From an uncultured Oscillospiraceae bacterium (GTDB lineage: Bacteria; Bacillota; Clostridia; Oscillospirales; Oscillospiraceae), in NCBI GenBank assembly GCA_934630495.1, contig CAKTVW010000008.1, positions 1-63,808 of the forward strand: a DNA stretch of 63,808 nucleotides, given 5' to 3'. The notes beneath the pieces are model-generated. The model saw only the letters and a list, made by a program, of their open reading frames with translations, did no database searches and was not told the DNA's origin. Both the position numbers and the translations under genes were made by a program. Shown piece after piece: positions 26,063-37,600 of this stretch. The stretch's first letter is position 1. Each line of letters starts with the position of its first letter.

Positions 26063-26932
26063 TCATCTTTCATCCCGATTGCGCTGGCGGATGAGATATT
26101 TGCGATAATAATCGCAAGCCTTTATGATAAAATCTCCCGTCTTTTTCGCATCCAGCCCTTGCGGAAGAACCTCCCGCAGACGGGAGATGGGGACTTTCAC
26201 CATTTCCCGCTGATTGGCTTTTTCCTCCGACATAATGGCTTGAATAACCGCCGTGGTCAGCGTCCCCTCCCGGTCGGCCTTGTGCATCCGCCATGCCTGT
26301 GAATAGGACGGGGTACAGTCGTTGATGGCGCACTGCTCCAGTACCTCCCGCTGGCTCTGCTCGTCAAGGAACGAAAGCTCCACGCCGACGGACAGGGCGA
26401 TTTCGTTATTGTCCATCTTTTCAAGGAACTCAGGAATGAGATAGGTCAGGCGGATATAGCGCCGCACCTGTGATTTGCTGTCATCGGACTGTTGTGCAAT
26501 AATCTCGGCAGTCTCTAACTTCCGACCAACTTGGTCGGAAGTTAGGTCGGAACGATGCCCTTGGCGACTCATTGCTTCCAGCTTCATTCTGTACGCAAAC
26601 GCCTTTTCAGAGGGCAGAATATGCTCCCGATGCAAGTTGCTGTCTACTACCGCAATGGCGGCTGCATCCCGGTCAAGGGCATAAATCAAGGCAGGGACCT
26701 CGGCGATCCCTGCCTTGATTGCTGCGTGTAAGCGGCGGTGGCCGCTTATTACCTCATATTTATCTGTATCTTCTATCGGACGGACGATCAACGGTGAAAG
26801 AATGCCTTGCGTTTGTATGCTTTCGATCAGTGTGTTCATTTCATCATCGTCCTTAACCTTGAACGGGTGTCCGTCAAATGGGTGCAATTTTTCTATCGAA
26901 ATTACCACCGGTTTTTTCATTGTATTCTTCAT
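26063..26932 (-). CDS. ParB-like nuclease-domain protein of the element
   Basis: A 289-aa protein. The ParB/Srx domain at about residues 8-100 contains LHPFDGHPFKV, YEVISGHRRLHAAI and ALDRDAAAIAVVDSNLHRE. A KorB-like helix-turn-helix region follows (about 145-190). Such proteins are typical cargo or maintenance genes of integrative elements and may bind an origin or regulate transfer. The start is ATG at 26932 with GAGG at 7 bases, one base after the stop of the relaxase remnant. Confidence 0.88.
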   Translation of the reverse strand: MKNTMKKPVVISIEKLHPFDGHPFKVKDDDEMNTLIESIQTQGILSPLIVRPIEDTDKYEVISGHRRLHAAIKAGIAEVPALIYALDRDAAAIAVVDSNLHREHILPSEKAFAYRMKLEAMSRQGHRSDLTSDQVGRKLETAEIIAQQSDDSKSQVRRYIRLTYLIPEFLEKMDNNEIALSVGVELSFLDEQSQREVLEQCAINDCTPSYSQAWRMHKADREGTLTTAVIQAIMSEEKANQREMVKVPISRLREVLPQGLDAKKTGDFIIKACDYYRKYLIRQRNRDER

Positions 26933-26933
26933 T

Positions 26934-27422
26934 TTATCTACCTCTTTCTTTGTATCTCGCACGGGCTTTTTTCTCCAGCTCGTGCTCTTGTTTTAATAGT
27001 TCATACAGGTGCGGAGATTTCTCTAAAATCCGTTCCGCACGGCGCAGGCGTTCCCTTATGGGTTTCATCTGCTTGGATACCGCCTTGCGGTGCTCTTTAT
27101 AAAGGGCTTGTTCTTTTTGCGACCTTGGACGGCGGATGCGGTTGCTGATGTCGCTGCGCTCACGCTCTAATGCGGATAACTGCACTTTGCTTTCATCAAT
27201 ATTCACTTGTAAATCGGCAACCGTGTGGATGTTGTGTTTCTGCAAGAAGTGATAGTCTGCAACCAATTCCTGCACGAGGGCCAAAAGCCCTGGGTGACCC
27301 ACGGCGCACTGCTGATAACGGTCGTTTTGGTCGCTGTGCAGCTCGGAAGCTATCGGAGCTTTGACGCGCCAAGCGATGCGCGGGGCTATTGCCTCTCCCC
27401 AGGATGTTATGAACGAGTACAA
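26934..27422 (-). pseudogene. C-terminal remnant of a relaxase (MobA/MobL-like)
   Basis: The last 110 or so codons (LVADYHFLQKHNIHTVADLQ..., then Arg/Lys/Glu-rich coiled coil ending KARARYKERGR) match the C-terminal region of clostridial element relaxases. All nickase motifs (HUH, catalytic Tyr) are missing. Upstream of about 27300 the reading is unrelated, so the gene is truncated at its 5' side. The element has probably lost mobilisation. The first ATG visible in frame is at 27422, but nothing shows that this piece is translated. Confidence 0.65.
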
Positions 27423-27481
27423 AAAGAAAGTCAGTGAGACTCTAAAAAGACTTTAATCAGAACGGATTCCTCTGATTCGCG

Positions 27482-27512
27482 AAAAGGTGGGCGCTAATCC
27501 GCCCACCTTTTT
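27482..27512. terminator. Bidirectional intrinsic terminator
   Basis: AAAAGGTGGGCG and CGCCCACCTTTT form a 12-bp perfect stem with a 6-base loop; T-runs exist on both strands. It separates the element remnant from the LexA-like gene. Confidence 0.85.
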
Positions 27513-27531
27513 GCAGTTTTGGTCAACCCTA

Positions 27532-27595
27532 TTGAAAATCAGTTTGCGATCTTGTATAATAAGCCTATCCCGAACAAGCTATTCGGGATAGGCTT
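27532..27595 (+). promoter_or_regulatory. Strong promoter with 14-bp inverted repeat at the start site
   Basis: TTGAAA (27532-27537), a 17-bp spacer and TATAAT (27555-27560) form a near-consensus promoter. It is followed at once by a perfect inverted repeat, AAGCCTATCCCGAA (27561-27574) with TTCGGGATAGGCTT (27582-27595). The inner CGAAC...TTCG resembles Gram-positive LexA/DinR boxes. It probably controls the downstream HTH gene. Confidence 0.65.
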
Positions 27596-27611
27596 CAAAG
27601 GAGTTGATTCG

Positions 27612-27907
27612 ATGAGATACAAGAGCGAAGAAACGATGAGAGAGATCATAGGGGCAATTGAAGGCCATTTCTTCACCCACAAAGAAACACCGTCAATTAC
27701 TGAAATTGCTCGAGCCGTTGGTCGCTCCAGAAGTACGGTTCATGCATATCTGCAGGAGATGAACAAGAACGGTCAAATCCACTACCGAAGAAATTAAAAG
27801 AATGCTGATAGCCTCGCTTAACACTGCGAAGAGAACGAAATGAATAACGAAAAGCCGATCGAGGGCAAACAATTTATATTCTCCCTGAGGCAATCACTCT
27901 GAAATGA
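27612..27907 (+). pseudogene. LexA-like regulator, frameshifted after the HTH domain
   Basis: An open 61-aa piece (27612-27797) has a winged HTH like LexA N-termini: EIIGAIEGHFFTHKETPSIT, EIARAVGRSRSTVHAYLQEM, GQIHYRRN. It then stops. About 65 bases further, in another frame, QTIYILPEAITLK (27866-27907) resembles the start of the LexA-like S24 peptidase region. The Ser-Lys catalytic part is absent. The remaining HTH peptide could still bind DNA. Confidence 0.55.
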
Positions 27908-27980
27908 TAGTGCGACGGCGAGATTCCGTTTCATCTAACCAACGTCGGAATAAATCCATCTTTTCCGTACCCTCTTGACA

Positions 27981-28009
27981 AAAACAGCAGCCGAAAGACT
28001 GCTGCTTTT
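27981..28009 (+). terminator. Intrinsic terminator downstream of the LexA-like remnant
   Basis: The stem CAGCAG/CTGCTG with flanking A/T pairs is followed by CTTTT. It reads on the plus strand. Confidence 0.5.
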
Positions 28010-28121
28010 GTGCTTTTATCTCCTCAGTTGTACAAAACGGTGCAGTTTTATACCGACTCAAGACGATATCTTTTTCGTATCCGCTTGCAGGTCTAGAGAG
28101 TACGAAAAAGATGTATCCCGC

Positions 28122-28150
28122 AAAAAAGCCCGATTTTATCGGGCTTTTTT
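28122..28150. terminator. Strong bidirectional terminator
   Basis: AAAAAAGCCCGAT-TTT-ATCGGGCTTTTTT is a perfect 13-bp stem with T-runs on both strands. A further stem lies at 28158-28195 (AAAAGCCGTTT with AAACGGCTTTT). The stretch 28200-28487 contains no convincing gene. Confidence 0.8.
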
Positions 28151-28487
28151 GCTGTCTAAAAGCCGTTTTTCAGAGCTTCAAAACAAACGGCTTTTCCCTT
28201 GAGGATAGATGTGGACCCAAGCAGCAACTGAACACAGAACAAAGAAGGCAGATAACCGCAAGGGGGCGGTATTGGCAGGCGGGATTGAATGGAAAAAGGT
28301 CCGTGGAAAGAAAAATGTTTGCGAAAATTTTATGCAGATGGCGCAGATTTTTGGCAAAAAGACTGTATGAAAATGCCGAAAAGACGCGTTACAAGCTGGC
28401 TGGAGGGCGGCTGAATAAAATTGGACGATTTGTACAATAAATTCGGAAATTCCGGAAAATATTGGTTATTCCGTGTCGAAAATTGTC

Positions 28488-28516
28488 TTGAAAATCGAGG
28501 GCGGTTGTGGTATATT
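28488..28516 (+). promoter_or_regulatory. Promoter of the giant-protein/RiPP-like operon
   Basis: TTGAAA (28488-28493), a 17-bp spacer and TATATT (28511-28516) lie about 95 bases before the giant ORF. This is the only good sigma-A-like promoter seen before the peptide genes. Confidence 0.65.
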
Positions 28517-28609
28517 TTTGTATGAAAAAATGGCGTGAGCTATTGAAATTCCCGGCGGCCGACGAATGCCCTTGCCGACCGCAAATGCTCTTTGGTAGGA
28601 GGACGAGAA

Positions 28610-31600
28610 ATGAAACGTATCAGTAAACGGATCGGTTCGCTGTTGTTAGCGCTTGCGATGCTGACCGGCCTCTTTTCCGGACTTGCTCCGGCGGCCGCCG
28701 CTGCAGCGCCGTCCGGCGGCGATGCAAAGGTGCATGCCGTTTCGGTCACGGCAGTTACCGACGGCTCTGCCCCATGGGACGAGAATGACGAGGCCGGTAA
28801 CGACAGCAGCGCCGACAACGGGATCGTTCGCAGCTTTGACGCGGTGACCTATGATTTCAGCGTACAGATGGAGCCGAACGACCGGACAAAGTCCTATACC
28901 GAGGCGTACATCCGCATGGAGTTTACGCTTCCCGTGTCCAATGCGCAGGCGGAGTTCGATACCGCCGCTATGGGCTGGATGGAAAGCAAGGGGAGCTATG
29001 CCTATCGGATCACGGACAATGGCACTTCGCAGACGCTTGTTGCATATAAGTATTTGGAAAACGGCGGACAGCCGGCCATTCCCGGCACGTTCGGAGAAAA
29101 CCTGACCATCCGTGTCAAGGGCATGGCAAACGGCGCAAGGCTCCAGCCGGCAATCTATGCCTCTGTGGCGGGGAATGCGGATGCCGACCGGAAGGCGGCG
29201 ATGCCGACTGCCGTGACGATCAGCGCCGCACCGCGGTATAACATCAAGGTCAGCGGCAATTCGAGCTATAAGGACAGCTTCGATTTCAACACCGGCAATA
29301 CGGAGGGCAGTCAGATCGCGGCGAACTATGGGATCGCGGGCGATAAGCTCGTTCCCGGCCGCATGATGAATCTTGCCGTGAGCCTCGAGCTGTATAACAA
29401 TCAGGCCGCCAAGGGGTTCAAGGGCATCGAGATCCCGAACGGCAGCCCGATCACCTTCAAGCTCAAGCTGAGCAGCAGCTATCGGATCAATACGCCGAAC
29501 CCCGGCTCGGACTACACAGCAGGGACGACGGTCGCGGCTGACGAGGCGGGCTATATGCCGCTGCTTTACAGTGCCGACGGCAATATGATCCAGAAGTATG
29601 GCGAGGCCAACGGCGACGGCCGCGTGCTCTATGACGATAACAACGCTGTGGTCAACGGTGCGCCTTATAATGTCGGCGGCAATCAGAATAGCTGCTTCAA
29701 CGGCGGCATCTGGTCGGCGGAGCAGGTGCTCGATGAGAATGGAGCGCCGACGAGCGAGGTTCTCGTCACGGTCAGCGGCTATGAGATCAATGTGGACAAG
29801 ATGCCGACCATGGACGGCGACGGCAGCAGCGACGTCGGCGCATACGGCGCGGACAAGGGCATCGGCGTGTTCTCGACGGGCGAGTTCTGGATTGTGCAGC
29901 CTTTCAACAGACTGGGCAACGACACGACCGACAGCGCAAAATATGAGATCCTTCAGGATTACGGACAGGGCGCGTTCTATACGACCGCCACGGCAAGCGA
30001 CCTGACGCTCACGACTGTCCACGGGACGGAATTTCGCGACAGTGAGGGCACGAACGACGGTCAGCAGATTCTGGACGACGATGTCTATGAGGCCGGTCTG
30101 GAACTGACGTTGCCCGGCAGCCTGCAGAACCGCGTATATTACGCCGATCTGGAAAGGATGAGAAACTGGGGCGTGAACGTGAAAAATCAGCGTCACGGTG
30201 ACGACGTTGCGACACCGGGCACGGAGTTTTATCTGCGCGCGGGCTTTACCTATTACTCCCGGAACGAGGAAAAGAACCAGCTCTGGTTCGCAACGAACTT
30301 CATGCGCTTCCCGGCGGAGGCCTATGAGCTGACGGAAGATTATCTGCCGGACTTTATCGACGGTGCGGAGCGCTCCGACGCCACACTGACGCTGCTCTAC
30401 GGCGCGAAGCAGGACGGCACGGATTGGGTCAGCTTTGAAGAAATGCGCGATGCGACCGAGGACCAGCTTGCCTATTACGGCTCCCTTGAGGCGCTGCAAA
30501 AGGACGGCAAGACCTGCGTCGCCGTACTGATGTACATTCAAGGTCCGGGCCTGCTGATCGACCAGAAGCCGAACTACGGCGGCCTCGTGCGCGCGAAGGT
30601 GCGCGACACGGCACAGACGAACCAGACCTACAGCATCGTCTCGACCTCCCGCGTCTGGACGAAGGCCATGAGCGCGAACAGCACGGTCGCGGAGGTCGCG
30701 GCATCCGTGACGCCGGGCGAGAACGGCAAGTATACCACCCCGAGCTGGGAGACCTATCTGGCCAACCGCGCTACGCTCCTGACGGAGAATAAGTTCACCA
30801 ACACCAAGGGCGAGACGGAATGGCTCAACAGCGGCAACATTCCTGCGAATAACAGCGCGGGCGTTCCGGTGCGCACGCAGTATGAGCCTGCGACTTACGA
30901 CGAGGCGCATGTACTGCATCCGCACAACTCCGACTGGGGTCACTGGGGCGACACGATGCTCATCATCGGCTATAAGACCGGTGTCTCCATGGTCGAGGCG
31001 CAGCACGTCAATGGACAGGAGAAGGAGACCTATGCGCTGGATAAGTCGCAGCGCGAGGCGGATTTTGTGATCCAGCCGCGGGCATATTTCGACAACAACC
31101 AAGGCACGCCGTCACTGACCACCGATCTGACGCTCACCGTCACACTGCCGAAGCACCTGAGCTATATCGAAGGCTCGTCCTATTTCGGCGGCACTTATAC
31201 CCAAAGCAGCACGAGCGGCGGCACGCGCGGCACGGTCACGGGCGGTACGGAGCTGCAAACGGAAGTTTCCGTCAACGCCGAGACCGGCGAGACGACGCTG
31301 GTCTGGAAGCTCGTCGGTGTTACCGTCGGGCAGGCGATCCCGCCGATCTATTATTCGACCTATATCGGCAGCAAGTTGCCCGACGCGGACTGCCCGCAGG
31401 GCACGACCTCACTCGAGCCGACCGTGACCATCTCGGGCACGGAGGACAACCGTGCTTTCACGGTCGATAACGGCAACCTCGCTTCCGAAGGCATCACGGT
31501 CACAAAAGGCTCGGCCAACGCCTTCACGAAGTCGGTCAAGGCCGACACCGTCGAGGCAGACGGCACGGTCGACTATGTGATCTACAGCAGCAACAACGCC

Positions 31601-34600
31601 ACGACGACTGAGGCGCTCTACTTGCTCGATACCATGCCTGCCGACGGGCAGAACGGCAGCGTTTTCGCAGGGACCTATCAGGTCAGCGCATGGAAGCTCG
31701 ACCCGTCTCTTTGTGATATCAGTAAGCTCAACGTCTATTATACCGAGGATGCCGGGTATACGGATGCCACGGCGGCGACGGTCCCACAGACGGAGGCAGA
31801 GGGCTGGACGAAGGCTTCCCTCGGCGCGGACGGCACGATCACTGACATGAACGGCAAGCGCCCGACCGCTTGGGCGATCATCGGAATGCTGGAGTCGAAC
31901 AAGGCGATCAACATCGAGCTGCAGCTCCAGCTGATGCCGGACTTTAACAGCTTTAAGGACAATACGCTCTACGTCAACACCATTTCCTCCGGGGAGCTTG
32001 CGGCGACGGCAGCAGCCAGCGTGGTCAAGCGCAGCATCTCCGGCATGGCGTGGTCGGACGACGACGGCGACGGCAAGAAGAACGAGACAGCGGATGTCAA
32101 CGATACCGCCTGCGCAGGCACGACCTTCTATACGGGATCGGAGCAGGGCAAGGGCGACGCGATCCTCTATCTGGAAGCGATACATAATAAAAATATACAG
32201 ACTGCCGATCTGAAGCAGCTCAAGGTGGTCATGAGCGGCTCGTCTGCCTCTGAAGAACCGATCAAGCTGTACTTCAGAACGGACGACAAAGACTGGGCGG
32301 AAGCCAACCGCTTTGAGATCAATAACCCGACGCTCGTGAAAAACGGCGGCGAAAAGCTCTCCGCAAAAGAGAAGGAATATGTCTTTGACCTCAGCACGGC
32401 CGCGAATGCCAACTGGACAGGCGTCATGACCGAAATGCGCCTCGATCCTCTGCAGGGCAACAACCTCTCCTTTAACGTCAAGACCATCACGCTTGTGAAG
32501 GCCGACGGCACGGAGCAGGTGATGGATTTCTGCACCAAGGGCGCGTATGAGAATTATGTTATTCCCAACGATTCCATTTTGTCGGGTGTCTCTTACCCGA
32601 CCCCAGAGGATTACACGCTCCCGCAGGAGGCGATCCTTTCCACGAAGCGTTCCGGCACGACCTTCACGGCGGCGGACGACGGCAGCGGCGACATTATCTT
32701 TGCTTTCTCGGAGACGATGTATGCCGGACTTTCGGCCAACGACATCAAGGCTGTGCGCGTGGTTGCAAGCGGCGACCCCGCGACGAAGGATCCCATGAAG
32801 CTCTATTATTCGGCAGGGAATCAGACGGAGCCGTCGGAAGCGCGAATGGTCGCGGGCGGCTATATCAACCGGGACGAAGCAACCTATACCCTTGATCTCT
32901 CAAACCGATCGGACTGGTCAGGCACGATCAACGGTCTGCGCCTTGACCCACTGCAGGGTGCGAATCTGAACGTCACGATCAAGACCATCATGCTCGACCT
33001 TGCCGACGGCACGACGCGTACCTTTGATCTCACCGTTCCGGGCGCTTGGAAGAGCTTCCTGCGCGTGACCAATTCGCAGGGCGACCCGGTCTACGCGGCC
33101 GACACCGGCGACGTCACGCGCGACAGCGTGAAGGTTTCGCTTTACCGCAAGGGAGAGACCGGCGGCACGACCTTCTCCACGGGCGGCGCCTCCAACGACG
33201 CGATCCTCGGCTTCAAAGAGGTCATGTATCAGAACCTGATGACCGACGACGTCAAGAGCGTCCGCATCGTGATGTCGGGCGATTCCCACAGCGAGCATCC
33301 GCCTCAGCTGTTCTATATGAGCGGGAGCGACGGCGGCTTCAGCGGCGGAAAGACGCTTTCGCTGGATAGCGGCTTGCGGCTGAGCAAGGACATGAAGGAA
33401 TATGTGTTTGAGCTGAGGAACTACAGCCAGTGGAAGCTCGGCGAGAAGCTGACCGGCCTGCGCCTTGACCCGGTTCAGGCATATAACGAGTCCTTCACGA
33501 TTCAAAGCATTGCCATTGAGCTGACGGACGGAAGTCTGCGGTATTTCGACTTTACGACGAAGGACGCATACAAGAATTTCGTTTCGATTGCAAATCTGCC
33601 GACAGTGTCTTACGCTGCGGCGGACGATACCTATGTCGCTGTGACCGACGGAAATTATCAGCCGGTCTCGACCTATCTCGGCAAGAGCGTCAGCGCGAAG
33701 AACCCGTCCGCCGTGCAGGATTTCACCTCGGGCAGCTACCAATTCCGCGATCTGCCCGGCGGGACCTACATGGTGCGCATGGAGAGCGGCGCGACCGACC
33801 TGAGCCAATTCGACAAGGCTACTAACGCCGTTTCAATCTATGATGCAAACGGAAAGCTGACCGCCGCCGAGCTGCGTGACATTACGCTGCCTGCGACGAT
33901 GGAGGATCACGCCTCTACGGGCAACGACATCGGTTTCTACGGCAAGACTACGGTCGTTCTGAACTACGACCGCAAGGTGACGGTCAATGTGCACAGCTTC
34001 CGCGCGGAAGCACCGACGGTGGAGGTTGCAAGCGCCGTCGACGCGACCGTTTGGTCGAGCAAGGTCGAGAAAACCGACGCCAAGGGCAGAACGATGACCT
34101 TTGCCGAGGTCGGCGCGGACGGAAACGTCACCATCACGCCGTATGACCTGATCTATTCCAAGGAAAACCCGGATGCGTCGGTCTTCTATAAGCTTACCTA
34201 CCCCGACGGAACTTCCGTCATTCATGAAATTGCGATCAAGCCCGCAGACGTGATCTACTACGAGGAGTCGAACGACGACCTCCTGACCTTTACGGACGGC
34301 CAGCGCGGCAAGTGGTACAAGGTCACGGGGCAGTATCGCCACGATATCACAGCCGACGACGCGAATTACGACGCGAACGCCGACGGCCAGTATCAGGATG
34401 CCGACTCCCATACGGACGACTACGACAGCAAGTACAGCGAGAACGAAAACAACCTTTACTTCTCTGCCGGAACGGCGCGGATGGTCAATGTGACCACCGA
34501 GGTCAAGGACGCTTCGCTCTCTGCGGCTTATCCCTCCGTGAAGTTCAGCTTCTACGGCACCGGCTTCGAGCTGGTCAGCATGGGCACGCCCTACGGCGGC

Positions 34601-37600
34601 GTGGTCAATGTACAGGTTTATGAGGGAAGTGTCGAGGACGGCAAAAAACCGATCTACACCTGTGCCGTCAATACCCGCTACGGCATCTACTACGGCGAAC
34701 AGGAGGACGGCGAGACTGCGCCGCCCACCGAGGGCAGAGAGATCGACCGTCTGTATCAGGGCACGGCGCTGGTGAAGGACGATCTGACCTACGGAATGTA
34801 TACCGTGGTCTGCACGCCGATGTATTCTCCGTATTTTGATCCCTACGATGTCGGTTCCTTCGACATTCTGGTCGACGGCGTCCGCATCCTGAACCCCATC
34901 GGCGCAACGCCGGAATATGAGCGTACCGATTTTAACGACATTCTGACCGCGAAGGTCAGCCTGTTCATTACCGAGTACGGTAAGACGGAGCTGAGCGATA
35001 AGCTGGAGCACGGGCCGAAGTATGAAATTCATCTGGCACCGGGGCAGTCTGTCGCTGTGGCCGTCACCGCAAAGAAGGACGCCGTGCTGCGCATGGGCGC
35101 ACAGAGCTTTACGGGCGCATCGGGCGAATTTAGCGTCTACTCGGTGCAGAGCTTTACCGACAGCGGCGATAAGACGCCGATCGCACAGCAGACGCTGACC
35201 GGAACGGAGATGCACTATCCCGTTTATACCGCCGCTGCGGACGGAACGCAGATCCTACTCTTCAAGAACACCGGCACAACACATATTGCGTTGACGAGCT
35301 TTGAATACCTGCCGAAGACGGTTACGGAGCTGCGCTGCCAACCGGAGGATACCGAGGCCGCGCTGGATCTGGCCAACGCCCTGCTGACGCCGGAGGACCC
35401 CTCCGATCCGTCGGGGACCGCTTCGCTCGGCATCTCTGCGGCGTCTTTGACCCTTTCGAGCGACATTTCCATCAACTTCTACGTTCCGCAGGAGAATCTG
35501 GAGGGGATCGAGGATCCCTATCTGCTCTGCGTGAAGAATTTGTATGACGAAAATGGCAACGTTACCGGAACGGAGGAGAAAAAGATCACCCTCCGTGCGG
35601 AGAACAGCGGCCGCTGGGTCTATACCTTTGACGGCGTTTCGGCCATGGAAATGGGCAGCATTGTCACCGCGACGATGCACGGGACGAAGGACGGCAAGGA
35701 CGTCAGCGGAAAACCGGTCGAGTACAGCGTCAAGACCTATGCGATGAATCAGCTCAAGAGAGACACGACGCCGGACAAGCTCAAGACGCTGCTGGTGGAT
35801 ATGCTGAATTACGGCGCATCCGCACAGACGTATTGGAGCTACAACACGGCCAATCTCGTCAATCAGGACTTGACCGAAGAGCAGCGGGCGTTTGCAACGC
35901 AGACCGAACCGACGCTCACAAATAACTGCACGGTCACGGATAATACCGGAGCGATCCACTTTGACAGCGTATCTCTGCTGCTGAAGGAAAAGGTCGCGAT
36001 CAAGTACTATCTGTCGCCCAAGGGCTATACGGGCAAGGCGAGCGACCTGACGATGAAGGTCAGCTACGTCGACAAAAACGGCGACACGCAGACCGAGTCG
36101 ATCAGCGGCGACAAGTTTACGCTGACCGCCGACGGACGCTATGCGGTGATCTTTGACAAGCTCAATCCCACGCAGATGCGCACCGTCTGCACTGCCGAGG
36201 TCTATGATGCCGACGGGAACAAGGTCAGCGGCACGCTGACCTACAGCGCCGAATCCTACGCTGCCCGAAAGCTGTCCGATCCCGATGCGAAGCTTGTCCG
36301 CCTGCTCAACGATATGATGAAGTACGGCGATTCTACCGCGAAGTATTTCGGCATTTCCTCGGTGCAGGTGCGCAAGGCGCGTCAGGCTTATGAGATCTGC
36401 TACACCTATTCGATGGATCAGGCGAAGAACCTCGAGGGCATCAACTCCGGCTGGCAGGTTGATAACCGCGCCGGACTCGGCAAGACCTCGAACGCCGACA
36501 ACGGCCGTTTGAGCGACGTCAGCACCGACGAGCACTCCCGTCTGCTGCGTTATTTCAACAATGAGACGGCGGGCAGCTTTGATTTCCGCTTTGCCCTGTC
36601 CTATCATTACGGCTTCGCGGGCAACGTGATGCGGCTGACGGCCGAGGACGGCTCGGACACCTTCTATCTCATCACGCAGGGCGACGGCTTCTATGTCAAG
36701 GCCAAGGACGGCAGCCTCACGGCGCTTCCCGCGACGCTCGAGGCGGTCGGAAACGACTTGGGCAATATGCTCCTGCATGTGGTTGTCGACCTCGACAAGG
36801 GCACGAGCCGGATCGAGATCGACGGTATCGACTGCGGCACGCATCCGCTGCTCGGCACGTCGTTCCGCTGCCTCAGCTTCGAGACGACCGATGAGAGCAC
36901 GAACAGCACGACGCTGCAGGGCGGCTATGTCGAGGCGAACTACGCGATCTATGAGAACTTTACCGTTCCGACGCGCGCGATCCCCTCGAGCTTCACCAAT
37001 GACAACGCGCTCTCGCTCGTCGGCGAATATCTCCGTCTGGCGGCCGGGAAGGAGACGGCGAGCAGCTTTGAGCCGCTGGGCGGCAATGTCTGCTTCACGC
37101 TTTCAACTAAGCCTCAGACGAACGATCAGAACATGAGCTGGAGCCTCTGCGCCGGGGACGATGCGGTGGTTAAGCTCGAACTGAAGGGCGGCTATCTCTA
37201 CGCCAACGGTCAGAAGGTCATGAAGACCAAGATTGGCGGCGCGCTCTCCGAGACGCAGGAGCAGCTTCAGAACAACATGTGGCATCTGATCCGCGTCGAG
37301 GCCGACATGACCACGCAGAAGGCGATCATCAAGGTGCACACCTCGAAGGTCGCGACAGTCGACTTTCTGACCAAGACGAGCTATGTCGACGGCATCCGCG
37401 TCGACAATACAACGAGCGCCGGTGCCGTCGATCTGGACGACATCATGGTCTATAACCTCGTCGACTATGACATTCCGGAGCCGCAGATCATCAAGGATGA
37501 TTATAATATCGGCATCAACGTCTGCTCCCTCTGGGAGAACGGCAGCCACTGGGGCTGGGCCACGATCACCCCGCACGACGACCTGAAGCCGGTCCTGGGC

